This document shows, in pieces, positions 50,704 to 59,223 of a stretch of DNA of 64,000 nt. A program made the translations under genes and the position numbers. Numbering within the stretch: the first letter of the stretch is position 1; every line of letters begins with the position of its first letter. Origin of the DNA: Chersky-840 sp963810195 (GTDB lineage: Bacteria > Actinomycetota > Acidimicrobiia > Acidimicrobiales > UBA8190); contig CAWEMO010000002.1 of assembly GCA_963810195.1 (NCBI GenBank), forward strand, positions 558,001-622,000, given 5' to 3'. Below the pieces are notes generated by a model that saw nothing but the letters and a program-made list of their open reading frames with translations, searched no databases and was not told the DNA's origin.

Positions 50704-52416
50704 TCACGCCGCGGCGGCGTTGGTGTAGGAGCGCCGCAGCGCCTCGTCGACGAAGCGCTTCACGGCGGCGGACCAGAAGAACCCGACGTGTCCGCCGGGG
50801 TAGCTCTCGAATGCCGGACGGTCCCAGTGCATCCACAGTCGCCGGGCGTGCCCGAAGGTCGACATCCGGTCGGCGAGGCCGGCGAAGATGAAGCGGCGCT
50901 CGAGCGGGACCCGGCATTCCATCGCCAGGGGCGAGACCACCCGGTGCACCTCGTCGGCCGCCGGCCCGAGCACACCACTGGTGCCGGCCATCTGCGCGAT
51001 GTCGGGCGGGCTGTGGCGCCGGACCAGGTGGGGCAGGTCGACCACGGGGATGCCGGCGATCACGCAGGCGAGGTCGTCCTCGAGGGCGGCCACGATGGAG
51101 GCCACGAGGCCGCCGAGCGAGTACCCGATCACGCCGACCTGCTCCGCACCTTGTTCCTCACGCAGCCAGCGGATGATGCGCCGCACGTCCCAGGCGGCCT
51201 GGGCCACGCCGTGCAGGCTGTCGACCATGTCGATGGTCATGAGGTCCTCGCCTCGGCCCCGGCCCGACGCACGCGGTCCGTGCAGCGGGAGGACCGGGAT
51301 CACGACGTTGATGCCGCGGTGCCCGAGCTGGGAGGCGCGAAACGCCCGGAGGTCCATGGCCGGGTTGTTGCCCATCCCGAGGCCGTGCGCGCACACCAGC
51401 CACGACCGGTGGTAGCGACCCGGGACACGCGACACCCAGGCGTGCACGGTCTGGTTGGCCTCGTGCGCCATCCAGCGGGCCCAACCGGGCTCCAGCGGGT
51501 TGGGCTCCCAGCCGCTGGAGAAGGCGACGCGCTCGTACCCCATCCCGCCGCGGTGCTCGTCCCACACCTCGATGTCGTACGGTGGCGGCGGGTCGCGGTG
51601 GTACGCGGCGGGCCGCTCCAGCCAGCCCTCGCGTGCGAACATGGCCCGCAGCTTCACGAGGTCCTGCGCCGCGGACGTGCAGTCACTCTCCTTGGGTAGC
51701 AGCTCGGGATGCCGGAGGACGGCGATGAGGACCTCGTCGAGATACGCCTGCAGGGCCAGGACCGGTGTGGCCCGGACCGGCACCACCGTGTCGTCGTGTG
51801 CAGCCCCCGCGCTGCGCGCTCTGCTCCTGGCCAGGAAGTACGCCACGCTGGGTGCGGCGCGCAACACACCCGTCAGGCGCGGATCCCCGGCCGCTCGCCG
51901 GGCTCCGAGGTAGGTGCGGACGGCCAGGCGCCCCACCGACGCCAGCAACAGACCACCCGACGAGGATGCGTCGGGCTCGTCGGGTGTCCGGACCCCCGCC
52001 GGCGGCGTCGGCACCGGCGCCATCGGCTTCAGGACCGACGGCACCAGGGGCGTCGCCAACGTCGGCATCAGCGCGTCGACCTCACCGGTGCGCTGGAAAT
52101 CGACGCCCCGGAGGTGAGGCTCTGGCCACTTCGCCCACATGTCCGGGCCCGGTTCCCACAGTGCAGCGCCGTCGTGATCCATGGTGCAGGCGCCGGCCGA
52201 CCCGTTGACCAGCGGCTCCCATAGCGGAGCTCCGTCGCGATCCATGGTTGCGACGCCCGCCGATCCGTTGGTCATCGGTTCCCACAGCGGGGCCTCGGCG
52301 CCATCCAAGGCCCTGACGCCGATCCCGGCTGAACGAAGGGTCTGGAGCTCCCGCAGTGCACGCACTTCGAGGTCGGTGGCTGACGTCGAACCCCCGATCC
52401 AAAGTGCCTCCGGCAT
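50704..52416 (-). CDS. Alpha/beta hydrolase with N-terminal 21-aa tandem repeats
   Basis: 570 aa from ATG 52416. N-terminal residues 42-92 contain two and a half copies of a 21-aa unit (APLWEP..NGSAG..TMD.DG). A less conserved region rich in Pro/Ala runs to about 200, and the alpha/beta hydrolase domain follows. Nucleophile Ser433 lies in GYSLGG, preceded by WDVRRIIRWLREEQGAEQVGVI. 'SYPGGHVGFFWS' near the end supplies the His. 'LVCAHGLGMGN' is the oxyanion region. The domain resembles large actinobacterial esterase-like hydrolases. Substrate and the role of the repeats are unknown. Transcription on its own is likely. Confidence 0.8.
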   Translation of the reverse strand: MPEALWIGGSTSATDLEVRALRELQTLRSAGIGVRALDGAEAPLWEPMTNGSAGVATMDRDGAPLWEPLVNGSAGACTMDHDGAALWEPGPDMWAKWPEPHLRGVDFQRTGEVDALMPTLATPLVPSVLKPMAPVPTPPAGVRTPDEPDASSSGGLLLASVGRLAVRTYLGARRAAGDPRLTGVLRAAPSVAYFLARSRARSAGAAHDDTVVPVRATPVLALQAYLDEVLIAVLRHPELLPKESDCTSAAQDLVKLRAMFAREGWLERPAAYHRDPPPPYDIEVWDEHRGGMGYERVAFSSGWEPNPLEPGWARWMAHEANQTVHAWVSRVPGRYHRSWLVCAHGLGMGNNPAMDLRAFRASQLGHRGINVVIPVLPLHGPRASGRGRGEDLMTIDMVDSLHGVAQAAWDVRRIIRWLREEQGAEQVGVIGYSLGGLVASIVAALEDDLACVIAGIPVVDLPHLVRRHSPPDIAQMAGTSGVLGPAADEVHRVVSPLAMECRVPLERRFIFAGLADRMSTFGHARRLWMHWDRPAFESYPGGHVGFFWSAAVKRFVDEALRRSYTNAAAA

Positions 52417-52552
52417 CGAGGTCAGCCTACGACCTGCGACGGCGAAATTCGGGTTTTTCGAACCGGCACGCATCGCCGGACATCCCACATCCGGGTCCCG
52501 ACCATCTCGACGAGCTGGACGAGCGAGCTGTCCGTGCCGTCGGCCTCTCAGG

Positions 52553-52969
52553 TCATGCGGCGCGCTCGAGGATGACGACGGGGATCTGGCGCGAGGTCTT
52601 CTTCTCGTAGTCGGCGAAGCCGGAATATTCGCGCTTGTGCTTCTCCCAGATCGGTGCGCGCTCGGCATCATCTGCGACGCGGGCCACGACCGGGATGGTC
52701 TCGGTGCCCACCTCCACCACGGTCTCGGGATGGGCGCGCAGGTTGTAGTACCAGTCGGGATTGGTCGGCGCACCCGCCTTGGAGGCGAAGATCGCCATCG
52801 AGTCACCCAATGGCCGGTACATCACCGGGTTGACTCGCTCCTTGCCGGACTTGGCCCCCTTGTGATGCAACAGGAGGATGGGCGCACCCTCGAAGTTCCC
52901 CCCGAGCTTTCCGCCGTTCGAGCGGAACTCCTCGATGATCTGCGTGTTGAAATCGTTGGCGGCGGCCAT
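52553..52969 (-). CDS. Deazaflavin-dependent nitroreductase-family protein (DUF385/Ddn-like)
   Basis: 138 aa, canonical member: 'FEGAPILLLHHKGAKSGKERVNPVMY' then 'AGAPTNPDWYYNLRAHPETVVEVG' and 'REYSGFADYEKKT..IPVVILER'. These proteins use F420 and act on quinones or other electrophiles in mycobacteria. ATG 52969 has GGAGG four nt upstream. Follows the VOC gene by about 60 nt in the same direction and may share its transcript. Confidence 0.88.
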   Translation of the reverse strand: MAAANDFNTQIIEEFRSNGGKLGGNFEGAPILLLHHKGAKSGKERVNPVMYRPLGDSMAIFASKAGAPTNPDWYYNLRAHPETVVEVGTETIPVVARVADDAERAPIWEKHKREYSGFADYEKKTSRQIPVVILERAA

Positions 52970-53029
52970 GTGTCCTCCTGCTCGACGGGTGCTCCAAGTC
53001 CAACGCCGTGGGAGCGCGACCCATTCCGA

Positions 53030-53455
53030 TCAGTCGGCCAGGGCGGCACCAGGGTCCCGGTAGGTCTTGAGCTCGATGGCATTGCCGCTCGGGTCCGCCA
53101 CCATGGCCTTGCGCTGCTGGCGGGGGGTGCCGGCATAGTCGATGGCGGGCTCACGGAGGAACGGGGCGCCGTCGGCTCGGAGGCGCTCGACCAGATGGCG
53201 CCACCGGTCCTCGTCGGGCAGCGTCACGCCGAAGTGGCGGACGCCGCGCTGGTCGGGGGTCAGGAGCTCATCGGGCCGTTCATGCAGGGTCACCTGGCAC
53301 CCGAAGAAGAACACGTCGATGAACCCGTCCCGGACCCGTCCGAGCTCGCAGCCGAGGACGTCGACGTAGAACCGCCGGGCCTCACCCAGGTCGCCGACCG
53401 GCAGCGACAGGTGGAGGATCGGCTCACCGGGCTCGAACGTCACTGTCCTCCTCAT
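53030..53455 (-). CDS. VOC-superfamily (glyoxalase/dioxygenase-fold) protein
   Basis: 141 aa. Two beta-alpha-beta-beta-beta modules: 'ILHLSLPVGDLGEARRFYVDVLG' and 'VRHFGVTLPDEDRWRHLVERLR', with the closing 'VADPSGNAIELKTYRD'. His and Glu at the usual metal positions (LHLS, TLHE, RHFG, IELK) suggest a metal-dependent activity. ATG 53455 overlaps the MFS stop (ATGA); GTG 53443 is preceded by AGGAGG only three nt away. Last gene of the PLP lyase-kinase-transporter run; substrate unknown. Confidence 0.82.
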   Translation of the reverse strand: MRRTVTFEPGEPILHLSLPVGDLGEARRFYVDVLGCELGRVRDGFIDVFFFGCQVTLHERPDELLTPDQRGVRHFGVTLPDEDRWRHLVERLRADGAPFLREPAIDYAGTPRQQRKAMVADPSGNAIELKTYRDPGAALAD

Positions 53456-54720
53456 GCTCCGGGGCGACCTTCGGCGCGACCCTCCCGGGGACCGTTGGCG
53501 TGACCTTTTCCCTGGCCGGGTCTCTCTGCGGCCTCTGTGCCTCCTTCTATGCCATGGTCGCCTCTTCGCCGCAAGAACACCACCGTGGACGCCAGTGTCG
53601 CCGCCATCAGCAGGTACGGCACGGCATCGACGGTCGCCTGGGCCAGGGCGCCACTGGCCGCCGCCGCGATCCCCTGGCCCGCCGCCCAGGCCAGGTTCCC
53701 CAGTCCGTAGGCCAGGCCGTGGTGGAGCCGGCGACGATCCGCCCCGTCCCCGATCATGGCCGCGGCCGGCACGAACAGCGTCCCGAACGCGGGCAGGCCG
53801 ACGATGAGGAGGACCACGAGCACCGCAGCCGGCCGCAGCAGGGGGGCGAGCACGCTGACGGCGATGGCGGCGACGAGCGAGAGTCGAACCGGGACCATGC
53901 GCCCGCGCCGGTCGGCGAGGCGGCCCACCAACGGGGAGAGCACGACCTCCACCGCGGCCGCGCCCAGGAAGGCGGCGGCGATGACCACGGCCCCGGCACC
54001 GAGCCGGTTGAGGCGCAGGGGCGCCAGCACGTCGATGACGCCCAGGGCCAGACCGGCCAGGAACGTCAACCACATCCCGACAGCGATGGCGGGCTCGGCG
54101 ATCGCCGGAAGGGCGCTGCGCAGCGTCTGGCGGGTGCCCGGCAGCGGCCTGGGGACGAAGAAGGTGGCCACCATCATCGTCCCTCCTGCCACCGTGGCCG
54201 CCGCGAAGGCCCTGCCAGTGCCCACGTGGCTGGCGACCGCGCCGATGACAGGGCCGAGCAGTGCTCCCCCCACCGCGGCGGCGAACGCCGTCCCCAGTGC
54301 CGCACCCCGGCGTTCCGTGGTCGCCGCCGCGGCGAGCCATGCAAGCCCTCCGGCCCACGTGCACGCGCCGGCGATCCCCTGGATGAACCGGGCCGAGTCG
54401 AGCAACGCGATGGAGTGCGCGGAGCCGAAGACGAAACTCGACACGCTCATGACCGCCAGTCCGATCAACACCGCCGGGCGCACGCCGAGCCGGCTGGCGA
54501 GCACCCCACCGGGAGCAGCGCCGAGTAGCGTGCCGATGGGGTAGGACGCCACGAGAATGCCGGCCTGGGACTTGGTGAGACCGAGGGTGTGGACGTAGTG
54601 CGGGAGAAGCGGTGTCAGCGCGGTGAAGAACACGGTGTCGACGAGCACCACCGCGCTGACCAGCACGACCAGGCCGGGCTGCACCCCCGATCGCCCGGGG
54701 GTACGGGCCCGACTCGTCAT
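53452..54720 (-). CDS. Major facilitator superfamily transporter
   Basis: 422 aa with about twelve hydrophobic helices, beginning LVVLVSAVVLVDTVFFTALTP. The MFS loop 2-3 motif is present as GGVLASRLGVRPAV and its repeat as VGRLADRRGRMVPV. ATG 54720 is four nt after the kinase stop. Long frames continuing upstream are out-of-frame readings of the kinase. Place in the operon suggests uptake or efflux of the kinase/lyase substrate. Confidence 0.86.
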   Translation of the reverse strand: MTSRARTPGRSGVQPGLVVLVSAVVLVDTVFFTALTPLLPHYVHTLGLTKSQAGILVASYPIGTLLGAAPGGVLASRLGVRPAVLIGLAVMSVSSFVFGSAHSIALLDSARFIQGIAGACTWAGGLAWLAAAATTERRGAALGTAFAAAVGGALLGPVIGAVASHVGTGRAFAAATVAGGTMMVATFFVPRPLPGTRQTLRSALPAIAEPAIAVGMWLTFLAGLALGVIDVLAPLRLNRLGAGAVVIAAAFLGAAAVEVVLSPLVGRLADRRGRMVPVRLSLVAAIAVSVLAPLLRPAAVLVVLLIVGLPAFGTLFVPAAAMIGDGADRRRLHHGLAYGLGNLAWAAGQGIAAAASGALAQATVDAVPYLLMAATLASTVVFLRRRGDHGIEGGTEAAERPGQGKGHANGPREGRAEGRPGA

Positions 54721-54724
54721 CGGC

Positions 54725-56341
54725 TCAGTATGGTCGCGATGGTGGCGTCGTCGCTCCTGTCCGGTTGAGGCGGGCGAACATCGCCTTCTGCGAGCGGTAC
54801 AGCCTGGGAAATTCGCCAAACAGCCGGTCGTAGGTGGTCGCCCGGGACGCATCGGGCTCGAATCGGGCGGCGACGGGGACGAGCCCGGCGATTTCCTCGA
54901 GGTCCACCGCCTCCAGAGCGACCGAGGCGAACAGTGCCGCGCCGCGCAGATTGGCGTGCAGCGGCGCGGCGACGCGCTCCATCGTGCGCCCCATGACGTC
55001 GGCATGGATCTGACACCACAGGTCTGACGCGGCACCACCGCCGATGACCCGCACGGGGTCGAGGCGTCGCTTCACAAAGCGTTCCACGGCTTCGTGGAGC
55101 CAGCGGCTGTTGTAGGCGACGCCCTCGAGGACCGCACGCACCAGTTGCGCGCGGGTGGTGGCGAGAGACAGGTTGTGGAAACCACCCCGCGCGTTGCGGT
55201 CGTCGACCGGGGACCGCTCGCCGGCTAGCCAGGGCGTGAACAGCACGTCACCGCTCCCCGCCGGCGCCGACGCGGCGAGCGCCGTGAGCGCGTCGAAGCT
55301 CGGCGGAGAGGCCTCGGCAGGACTCTCGAACAGGCCGTCGGCGGGACCGATCACGTTGTCCCTTAGCCACTGCAGACACAGCCCACCCGTGTCGTGGTTG
55401 TCAGCCACCAGATACCTGTCCGGCCGCAGTCCCGGGACCGAGGCGATCTGGTGGACGGCGTCCGTCTTCTTCATCGGGACCGGGCAACTGATCCACGACG
55501 TCGTGCTGATGGCGAGGTGGGCCTGGTAGTCGAGGACGGCTCCCGAGCCCACGGCGGCGGAATGGAGATCGGGCGTCCCGGTCACCACCACGACCCCGGG
55601 TGCCAGTCCCAGCCGGTCGGCCACATCGGGGCGGACCTCGCCCACGACCGAGCCCGTGGGCACGAGCGGCGGGAGCTTGTCGGCGGGAACCCCGGCGCGT
55701 CGGACGAGCGCGGGGTCGTAGCGGAGGCGCTCGGGCCTCCGGTTGTCGGTGAGCCACGCCGCCGTCATCGAGGCGTGTGAGGCGGAGGCCACTCCGGTGA
55801 AGCGCATGGACAGGTAGTCCACCGGCTCCATGTACCAACGCGCTCGCTCGGCCACATCGGGCCGGTCGTGCTCGAGGTGCAGCATGTGACCGATCGGGTC
55901 CACGCCCGACGTCGAAGGGGCACCGCCGGTGCGCCGGACCCATCGCCACAGGGCGAGCGGGGCGTAGCCCGCCACCGGGCCCCCCACGGCGCGACGGGTG
56001 TAGGGGGCACCCCGGCCGTCCATCCACATGACGCAGTCACCGACCGGCTGCCCGTCCTCGGCGACGGGCACGGTGCTCGCCCACTGTCCGGTGCACGACA
56101 CGGCCACGACCTGCTCGGGCCGTACCACCCCGCTCGCCATCGCCCGTCGCGTGGTGCCGGTGACGGCCTCCCACCACTGCGCGGCGTCCTGGACGGCACC
56201 GCCCCCGGGCAGGAGCTGGGTGCCGATCGCCACATGGTCGCTCCACGCGATCGAGCCGGTGAGCGACACGAGGCCGACCTTGGGGCCGCCCGTCCCCAGG
56301 TCGACGGCGAGGACGAACCGCTCGTCGCGTCCGGCGGTCAC
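54725..56341 (-). CDS. FGGY-family carbohydrate kinase
   Basis: 538 aa. N-terminal ATPase fold FVLAVDLGTGGPKVGLV; substrate-side segment 'SCTGQWASTVPVAEDGQPV' then 'VMWMDGRG'; catalytic Asp in VVTGTPDLHSAAVGSG; ATP-binding 'VRVIGGGAASDLWCQIHADVMG' in the C-terminal half. FGGY kinases phosphorylate xylulose, glycerol, erythritol and similar compounds. GTG 56341 overlaps the PLP-enzyme stop (GTGA), with GGAGG immediately before it. Closest to the xylulokinase-like branch, but the sugar is not readable from sequence. Confidence 0.85.
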   Translation of the reverse strand: MTAGRDERFVLAVDLGTGGPKVGLVSLTGSIAWSDHVAIGTQLLPGGGAVQDAAQWWEAVTGTTRRAMASGVVRPEQVVAVSCTGQWASTVPVAEDGQPVGDCVMWMDGRGAPYTRRAVGGPVAGYAPLALWRWVRRTGGAPSTSGVDPIGHMLHLEHDRPDVAERARWYMEPVDYLSMRFTGVASASHASMTAAWLTDNRRPERLRYDPALVRRAGVPADKLPPLVPTGSVVGEVRPDVADRLGLAPGVVVVTGTPDLHSAAVGSGAVLDYQAHLAISTTSWISCPVPMKKTDAVHQIASVPGLRPDRYLVADNHDTGGLCLQWLRDNVIGPADGLFESPAEASPPSFDALTALAASAPAGSGDVLFTPWLAGERSPVDDRNARGGFHNLSLATTRAQLVRAVLEGVAYNSRWLHEAVERFVKRRLDPVRVIGGGAASDLWCQIHADVMGRTMERVAAPLHANLRGAALFASVALEAVDLEEIAGLVPVAARFEPDASRATTYDRLFGEFPRLYRSQKAMFARLNRTGATTPPSRPY

Positions 56342-57729
56342 TCCTCCGGTGGGATCTGCTGGTAGCCGTCCATCATCTCGGCCATGACGGCCCGGATGAA
56401 GGCGTCGGCCTCCCCGGTCATGCCGCCGGCCACCCCGCCGTAGATCGCCCCCGAGCGGGGGGCCTCGCCCTCGTGCTCGTGCGCGTAGGCGACGGCGTCG
56501 GCGAGGTCGGTGGCGAAGGCTTCGGCCACGCCGGCCTGGGTCTGGGGTCTTGTGACCGCCATGTGCAGCGCGTTCGGGTACTGCTGGCCGTTGAAGCGCC
56601 ACCCCCGCAGGCGCATGAAGTCGTTGACGTGGTACACGTCGAACGCGTCGGAGGTGAAGCTGAACAAAAAGGTGGGCCGGCCGAGGACGCGCAGCTCGGG
56701 ATGCGAGCGGACCGCCTCCTGCATGATCTGCGCCGTCTCGAAGATCCGCCGGGCGTGGTTGCGGTAGCCCCCGCGTCCCATGTGCACCATCGACGCCCAC
56801 GTGGCGGCCAGAAGCCCACCCGAGCGCGATCCCTCCATGCCGGGCGAGCAGTACTTCCCCCCGCTCCAGTCGGTGACGAAGAAGTATTGGGAGTTGCGAA
56901 GGGCCTGGTCGCGAAACGTCAGCACCGAGGTGCCCTTCAACGCATAGCCGTACTTGTGGGTGTCGGCCGAGATGGAGGTCACCCCCGGCAGGCGGTAGTC
57001 GAAGAGCGGGATGTCGTACCCGAGCTCCTGGCCGAAGGGAAGGATGAACCCGCCGAGGCAACCGTCGACGTGCAGCCCGACCCCGTGGTCGAGAGCGACG
57101 TCCGAAAGGTCCGCGATCGGGTCGACCGTCCCGTAGCCGTAGTTGCAGGCGGAGCCGATGACGGCCACCGTCTGGTCGTCGATGTGGCTGTCGACCCAGT
57201 CGACGTCCACCAGGGTGGTCTCGGGGTCCACGGGGGCGCGTCGCAGCTCGATGCCGAAGAGGTGGCACGCCTTGTCGAAGGCGGGGTGGGCGGTTTCGGG
57301 CTTCACCACGTTGGGGCGCGTGACGTCGCGCTCGTGGGCGGCGTGGTCGCGATAGGCGAGCATGGCGTGGGCGATGCTGCCGGTGCCCCCCGTGGTGACG
57401 AGGCCCACGGGGTCGGTGTCCTGCACCGCCTCGGCGTGCATGAGGTCGAGCGTCATGGCGATGATCTCGGCCTCGAACTTCGTGGAGCTCGGGCACATGT
57501 CGCGCTGGAGCGAGTTCACGTGGGCGAACAGGCCGAACGCGTCGGTGAGGAAGCGGTAGTGGTCGTGATCGCCGCAGTACATGGTGCCCGAGCACTTGCC
57601 GGTCTCCCAGAAGGCGTCCTCCTCCTTCGCCATCACCTGCAGCTCGCCCAGGATCTCCTCCCGGGTGCGGCCTGCTTCGGGCAGGCGGCGGTTGACCTCG
57701 AAACGGTCGTGGTACGGGAACGTGCTCAT
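56338..57729 (-). CDS. PLP-dependent lyase/decarboxylase, sphingosine-1-phosphate-lyase-like
   Basis: 463 aa, fold type I PLP enzyme of the group II decarboxylase superfamily. The Schiff-base Lys259 is in SADTHKYGYALKG, as in S1P lyase, with the preceding LPGVTSIS. 'LVTTGGTGSIAHAMLAYRD' is the phosphate-binding loop and 'HVDGCLGGFILPF' holds the cofactor Asp. S1P lyases cleave phosphorylated amino-alcohols by retro-aldol; amino-acid decarboxylases are relatives. ATG 57729 is followed by STFPYHDRF; a GGAGG lies about 10 nt upstream. First gene of the operon. No membrane anchor, unlike the eukaryotic lyase. Confidence 0.84.
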   Translation of the reverse strand: MSTFPYHDRFEVNRRLPEAGRTREEILGELQVMAKEEDAFWETGKCSGTMYCGDHDHYRFLTDAFGLFAHVNSLQRDMCPSSTKFEAEIIAMTLDLMHAEAVQDTDPVGLVTTGGTGSIAHAMLAYRDHAAHERDVTRPNVVKPETAHPAFDKACHLFGIELRRAPVDPETTLVDVDWVDSHIDDQTVAVIGSACNYGYGTVDPIADLSDVALDHGVGLHVDGCLGGFILPFGQELGYDIPLFDYRLPGVTSISADTHKYGYALKGTSVLTFRDQALRNSQYFFVTDWSGGKYCSPGMEGSRSGGLLAATWASMVHMGRGGYRNHARRIFETAQIMQEAVRSHPELRVLGRPTFLFSFTSDAFDVYHVNDFMRLRGWRFNGQQYPNALHMAVTRPQTQAGVAEAFATDLADAVAYAHEHEGEAPRSGAIYGGVAGGMTGEADAFIRAVMAEMMDGYQQIPPEE

Positions 57730-57756
57730 GGCGAGGTGCCCTCCCGTCGAAGCCGA

Positions 57757-57795
57757 TGGCCGGGTGACCCGACGACGTGTTGTCCGACCCGGCCA
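57757..57795. promoter_or_regulatory. Inverted repeat before the PLP-lyase operon
   Basis: TGGCCGGGT (57757-57765) and ACCCGGCCA (57787-57795) form a 9-bp stem with a 21-nt loop, 28 nt before the PLP-enzyme ATG. A TACAGT -10-like element (complement of 57794-57799) overlaps its far arm. It could be an operator or leader hairpin. Confidence 0.4.
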
Positions 57796-58168
57796 CTGTA
57801 CGACACCTCCGCACCACGACACCCCTGTAGCGGCCGTGCCGGGTTCGGCGGCGGGAGGGGTCGGGGCCTGTCGGAGCGGGCGGGACACGGCGAGGTGGAG
57901 AGGGGCGCGAAGGGCGACGGGTCGAATCCCCACCTCGGATGTAAAATGCACGTGGTGCTGGCCCGGGTCCTCTTCTCGACGCTCTGCAGATGGGGAGCGG
58001 CCGCGACCCTGATCCAGCCGGATCTGGCGTTGGCTGTGACCGCGCTGGCCTTCGTCACCGAGCTCAGCATCTCTTTCGTCTCGACGTGGCCTTCGTCTGT
58101 TGAGCACCGCTCCGGGCTCGTGTTCTCTTCGGTCGGCCATGTGCAGGCCGACGGATGGATACCCACCT

Positions 58169-58188
58169 GGGGATCGAGCTCGATCCCC
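58169..58188. promoter_or_regulatory. Perfect 20-bp palindrome upstream of the YidC paralogue
   Basis: GGGGATCGAG and its exact complement CTCGATCCCC abut without a spacer, 97 nt before the YidC start. It reads as a dimeric-regulator site. The regulator is unknown. Confidence 0.5.
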
Positions 58189-58284
58189 CACCTCGTTCTC
58201 CTGTCGCAGCCTCGACGTTGACCCGGCGGCGCCCTTGGGGGCGGCTGCCGATCTGTCAACCACAGGCTCGCGAAGGAGAATCCC

Positions 58285-59127
58285 ATGTCTACAGCTCACA
58301 ACGTCGTCGGGGTGCTTGCGGTATTGGGAAGCACCCTCGGACGGATCTTTCAGCCCCTCTACCAGGCCATGGCCTGGGTGTTGGCGGGCTCTTACGCTCT
58401 GGTCCCGAATTACGCGGTGGCGATCACGCTCCTGACCGTCGTGGTCATGGCCGCGTCGGCGCCGCTCACCATCAAAGTCACCTGGTCAGCGCTGGCCATG
58501 CAGCGCCTGCAACCAGAGCTCAAGAAGCTCCGGCACAAGCACAAGGGCGATCGCGTCCGACTCAACGAGGCCACGCTGGCGCTGTACCGCAAACATGGCG
58601 TGAACCCTGTGAGCGGCTTCTTGCCGTTGCTGCTCCAAGTCCCGGTGTTGATCGTGCTGTACGGAGTCATCCGGGGCCTGACGCACACGGTCGACCACGG
58701 TCGGGTCGCAGCTCCCTTGTATGTCAGTCATTCCGTGCAGCTCGCCAAGAGCCTGCGCGCCCATCCCGGCCAGATGCATGCGCTGGGGATGAACCTCGTG
58801 TCCAGCCTGTTCGGCGCGCACGGATCGTGGCCGGCCTACCTGCCTTACGCGGCGCTCGTCCTAGTCGCCATCGGATTGCAATACGCCCAGACCTGGCAGG
58901 TCAACCGCCGAACGCCACCGGGGTCCGGCCCCGCCCGGACGCCGGCACTGCAGCGTTTCATCCCGCTGGTCTACGCCGTGATCTACCTGCGTTTCCCGGC
59001 TGCGGTGAACGTCTACTTCGTCGCCTCCACCATATGCAGGATCGCGATCCAAGAGCTCGCCCCGCGCCCGGGATCGCTCCGGGCGTTCACTTTGCGACGC
59101 CCCCGCTTCGCCGGAGGGCAGACCTGA
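58285..59127 (+). CDS. YidC/Oxa1-family membrane insertase paralogue
   Basis: 280 aa. The conserved core is present: 'AITLLTVVVMAASAPLTIKVTWSALAMQRLQPELKKL' (parts), a basic cytoplasmic loop, 'NPVSGFLPLLLQVPVLIVLYGVI', and two late helices around ALVLVAIGLQYAQ and FIPLVYAVIYLRFPAAVNVYF. YidC inserts proteins in the cytoplasmic membrane. ATG 58285 follows AAGGAGAATCCC. The principal yidC normally sits next to rpmH/rnpA; here it stands alone, so this is a second, perhaps specialised, copy. No lipobox at the N-terminus. Confidence 0.86.
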   Translation: MSTAHNVVGVLAVLGSTLGRIFQPLYQAMAWVLAGSYALVPNYAVAITLLTVVVMAASAPLTIKVTWSALAMQRLQPELKKLRHKHKGDRVRLNEATLALYRKHGVNPVSGFLPLLLQVPVLIVLYGVIRGLTHTVDHGRVAAPLYVSHSVQLAKSLRAHPGQMHALGMNLVSSLFGAHGSWPAYLPYAALVLVAIGLQYAQTWQVNRRTPPGSGPARTPALQRFIPLVYAVIYLRFPAAVNVYFVASTICRIAIQELAPRPGSLRAFTLRRPRFAGGQT

Positions 59128-59223
59128 TGGGCTCGGGCTCGTTGCCCCGGGAGACACGGCTCGGGATCCTTGCCCGGGGAGAAAGGGGTCGGCGGCTCGG
59201 ACCCGAGGCTCGGGAAGACGCGT

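Larger units (their letters stand above)
57730..58284. other. 555-nt divergent intergenic region
   Basis: No reliable gene. It carries the inverted repeat at 57757-57795 just before the PLP-enzyme start, a -10-like TAAAAT at 57942-57947, and the perfect palindrome at 58169-58188. An open frame at 57946-58221 is discussed and rejected. The rest is ordinary GC-rich sequence. Confidence 0.5.

Noticed and set aside
57946..58221. Open frame of about 91 codons with high GC3 before the YidC paralogue
   Set aside because: No ribosome site, a promoter-like TAAAAT overlaps its start, no recognisable domain, and the later half loses codon bias.
59128..59223. Possible c-di-GMP riboswitch near the GGDEF-EAL gene
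   Set aside because: No GEMM core sequence; only GC-rich repeats of CCCGGG type between convergent gene ends.
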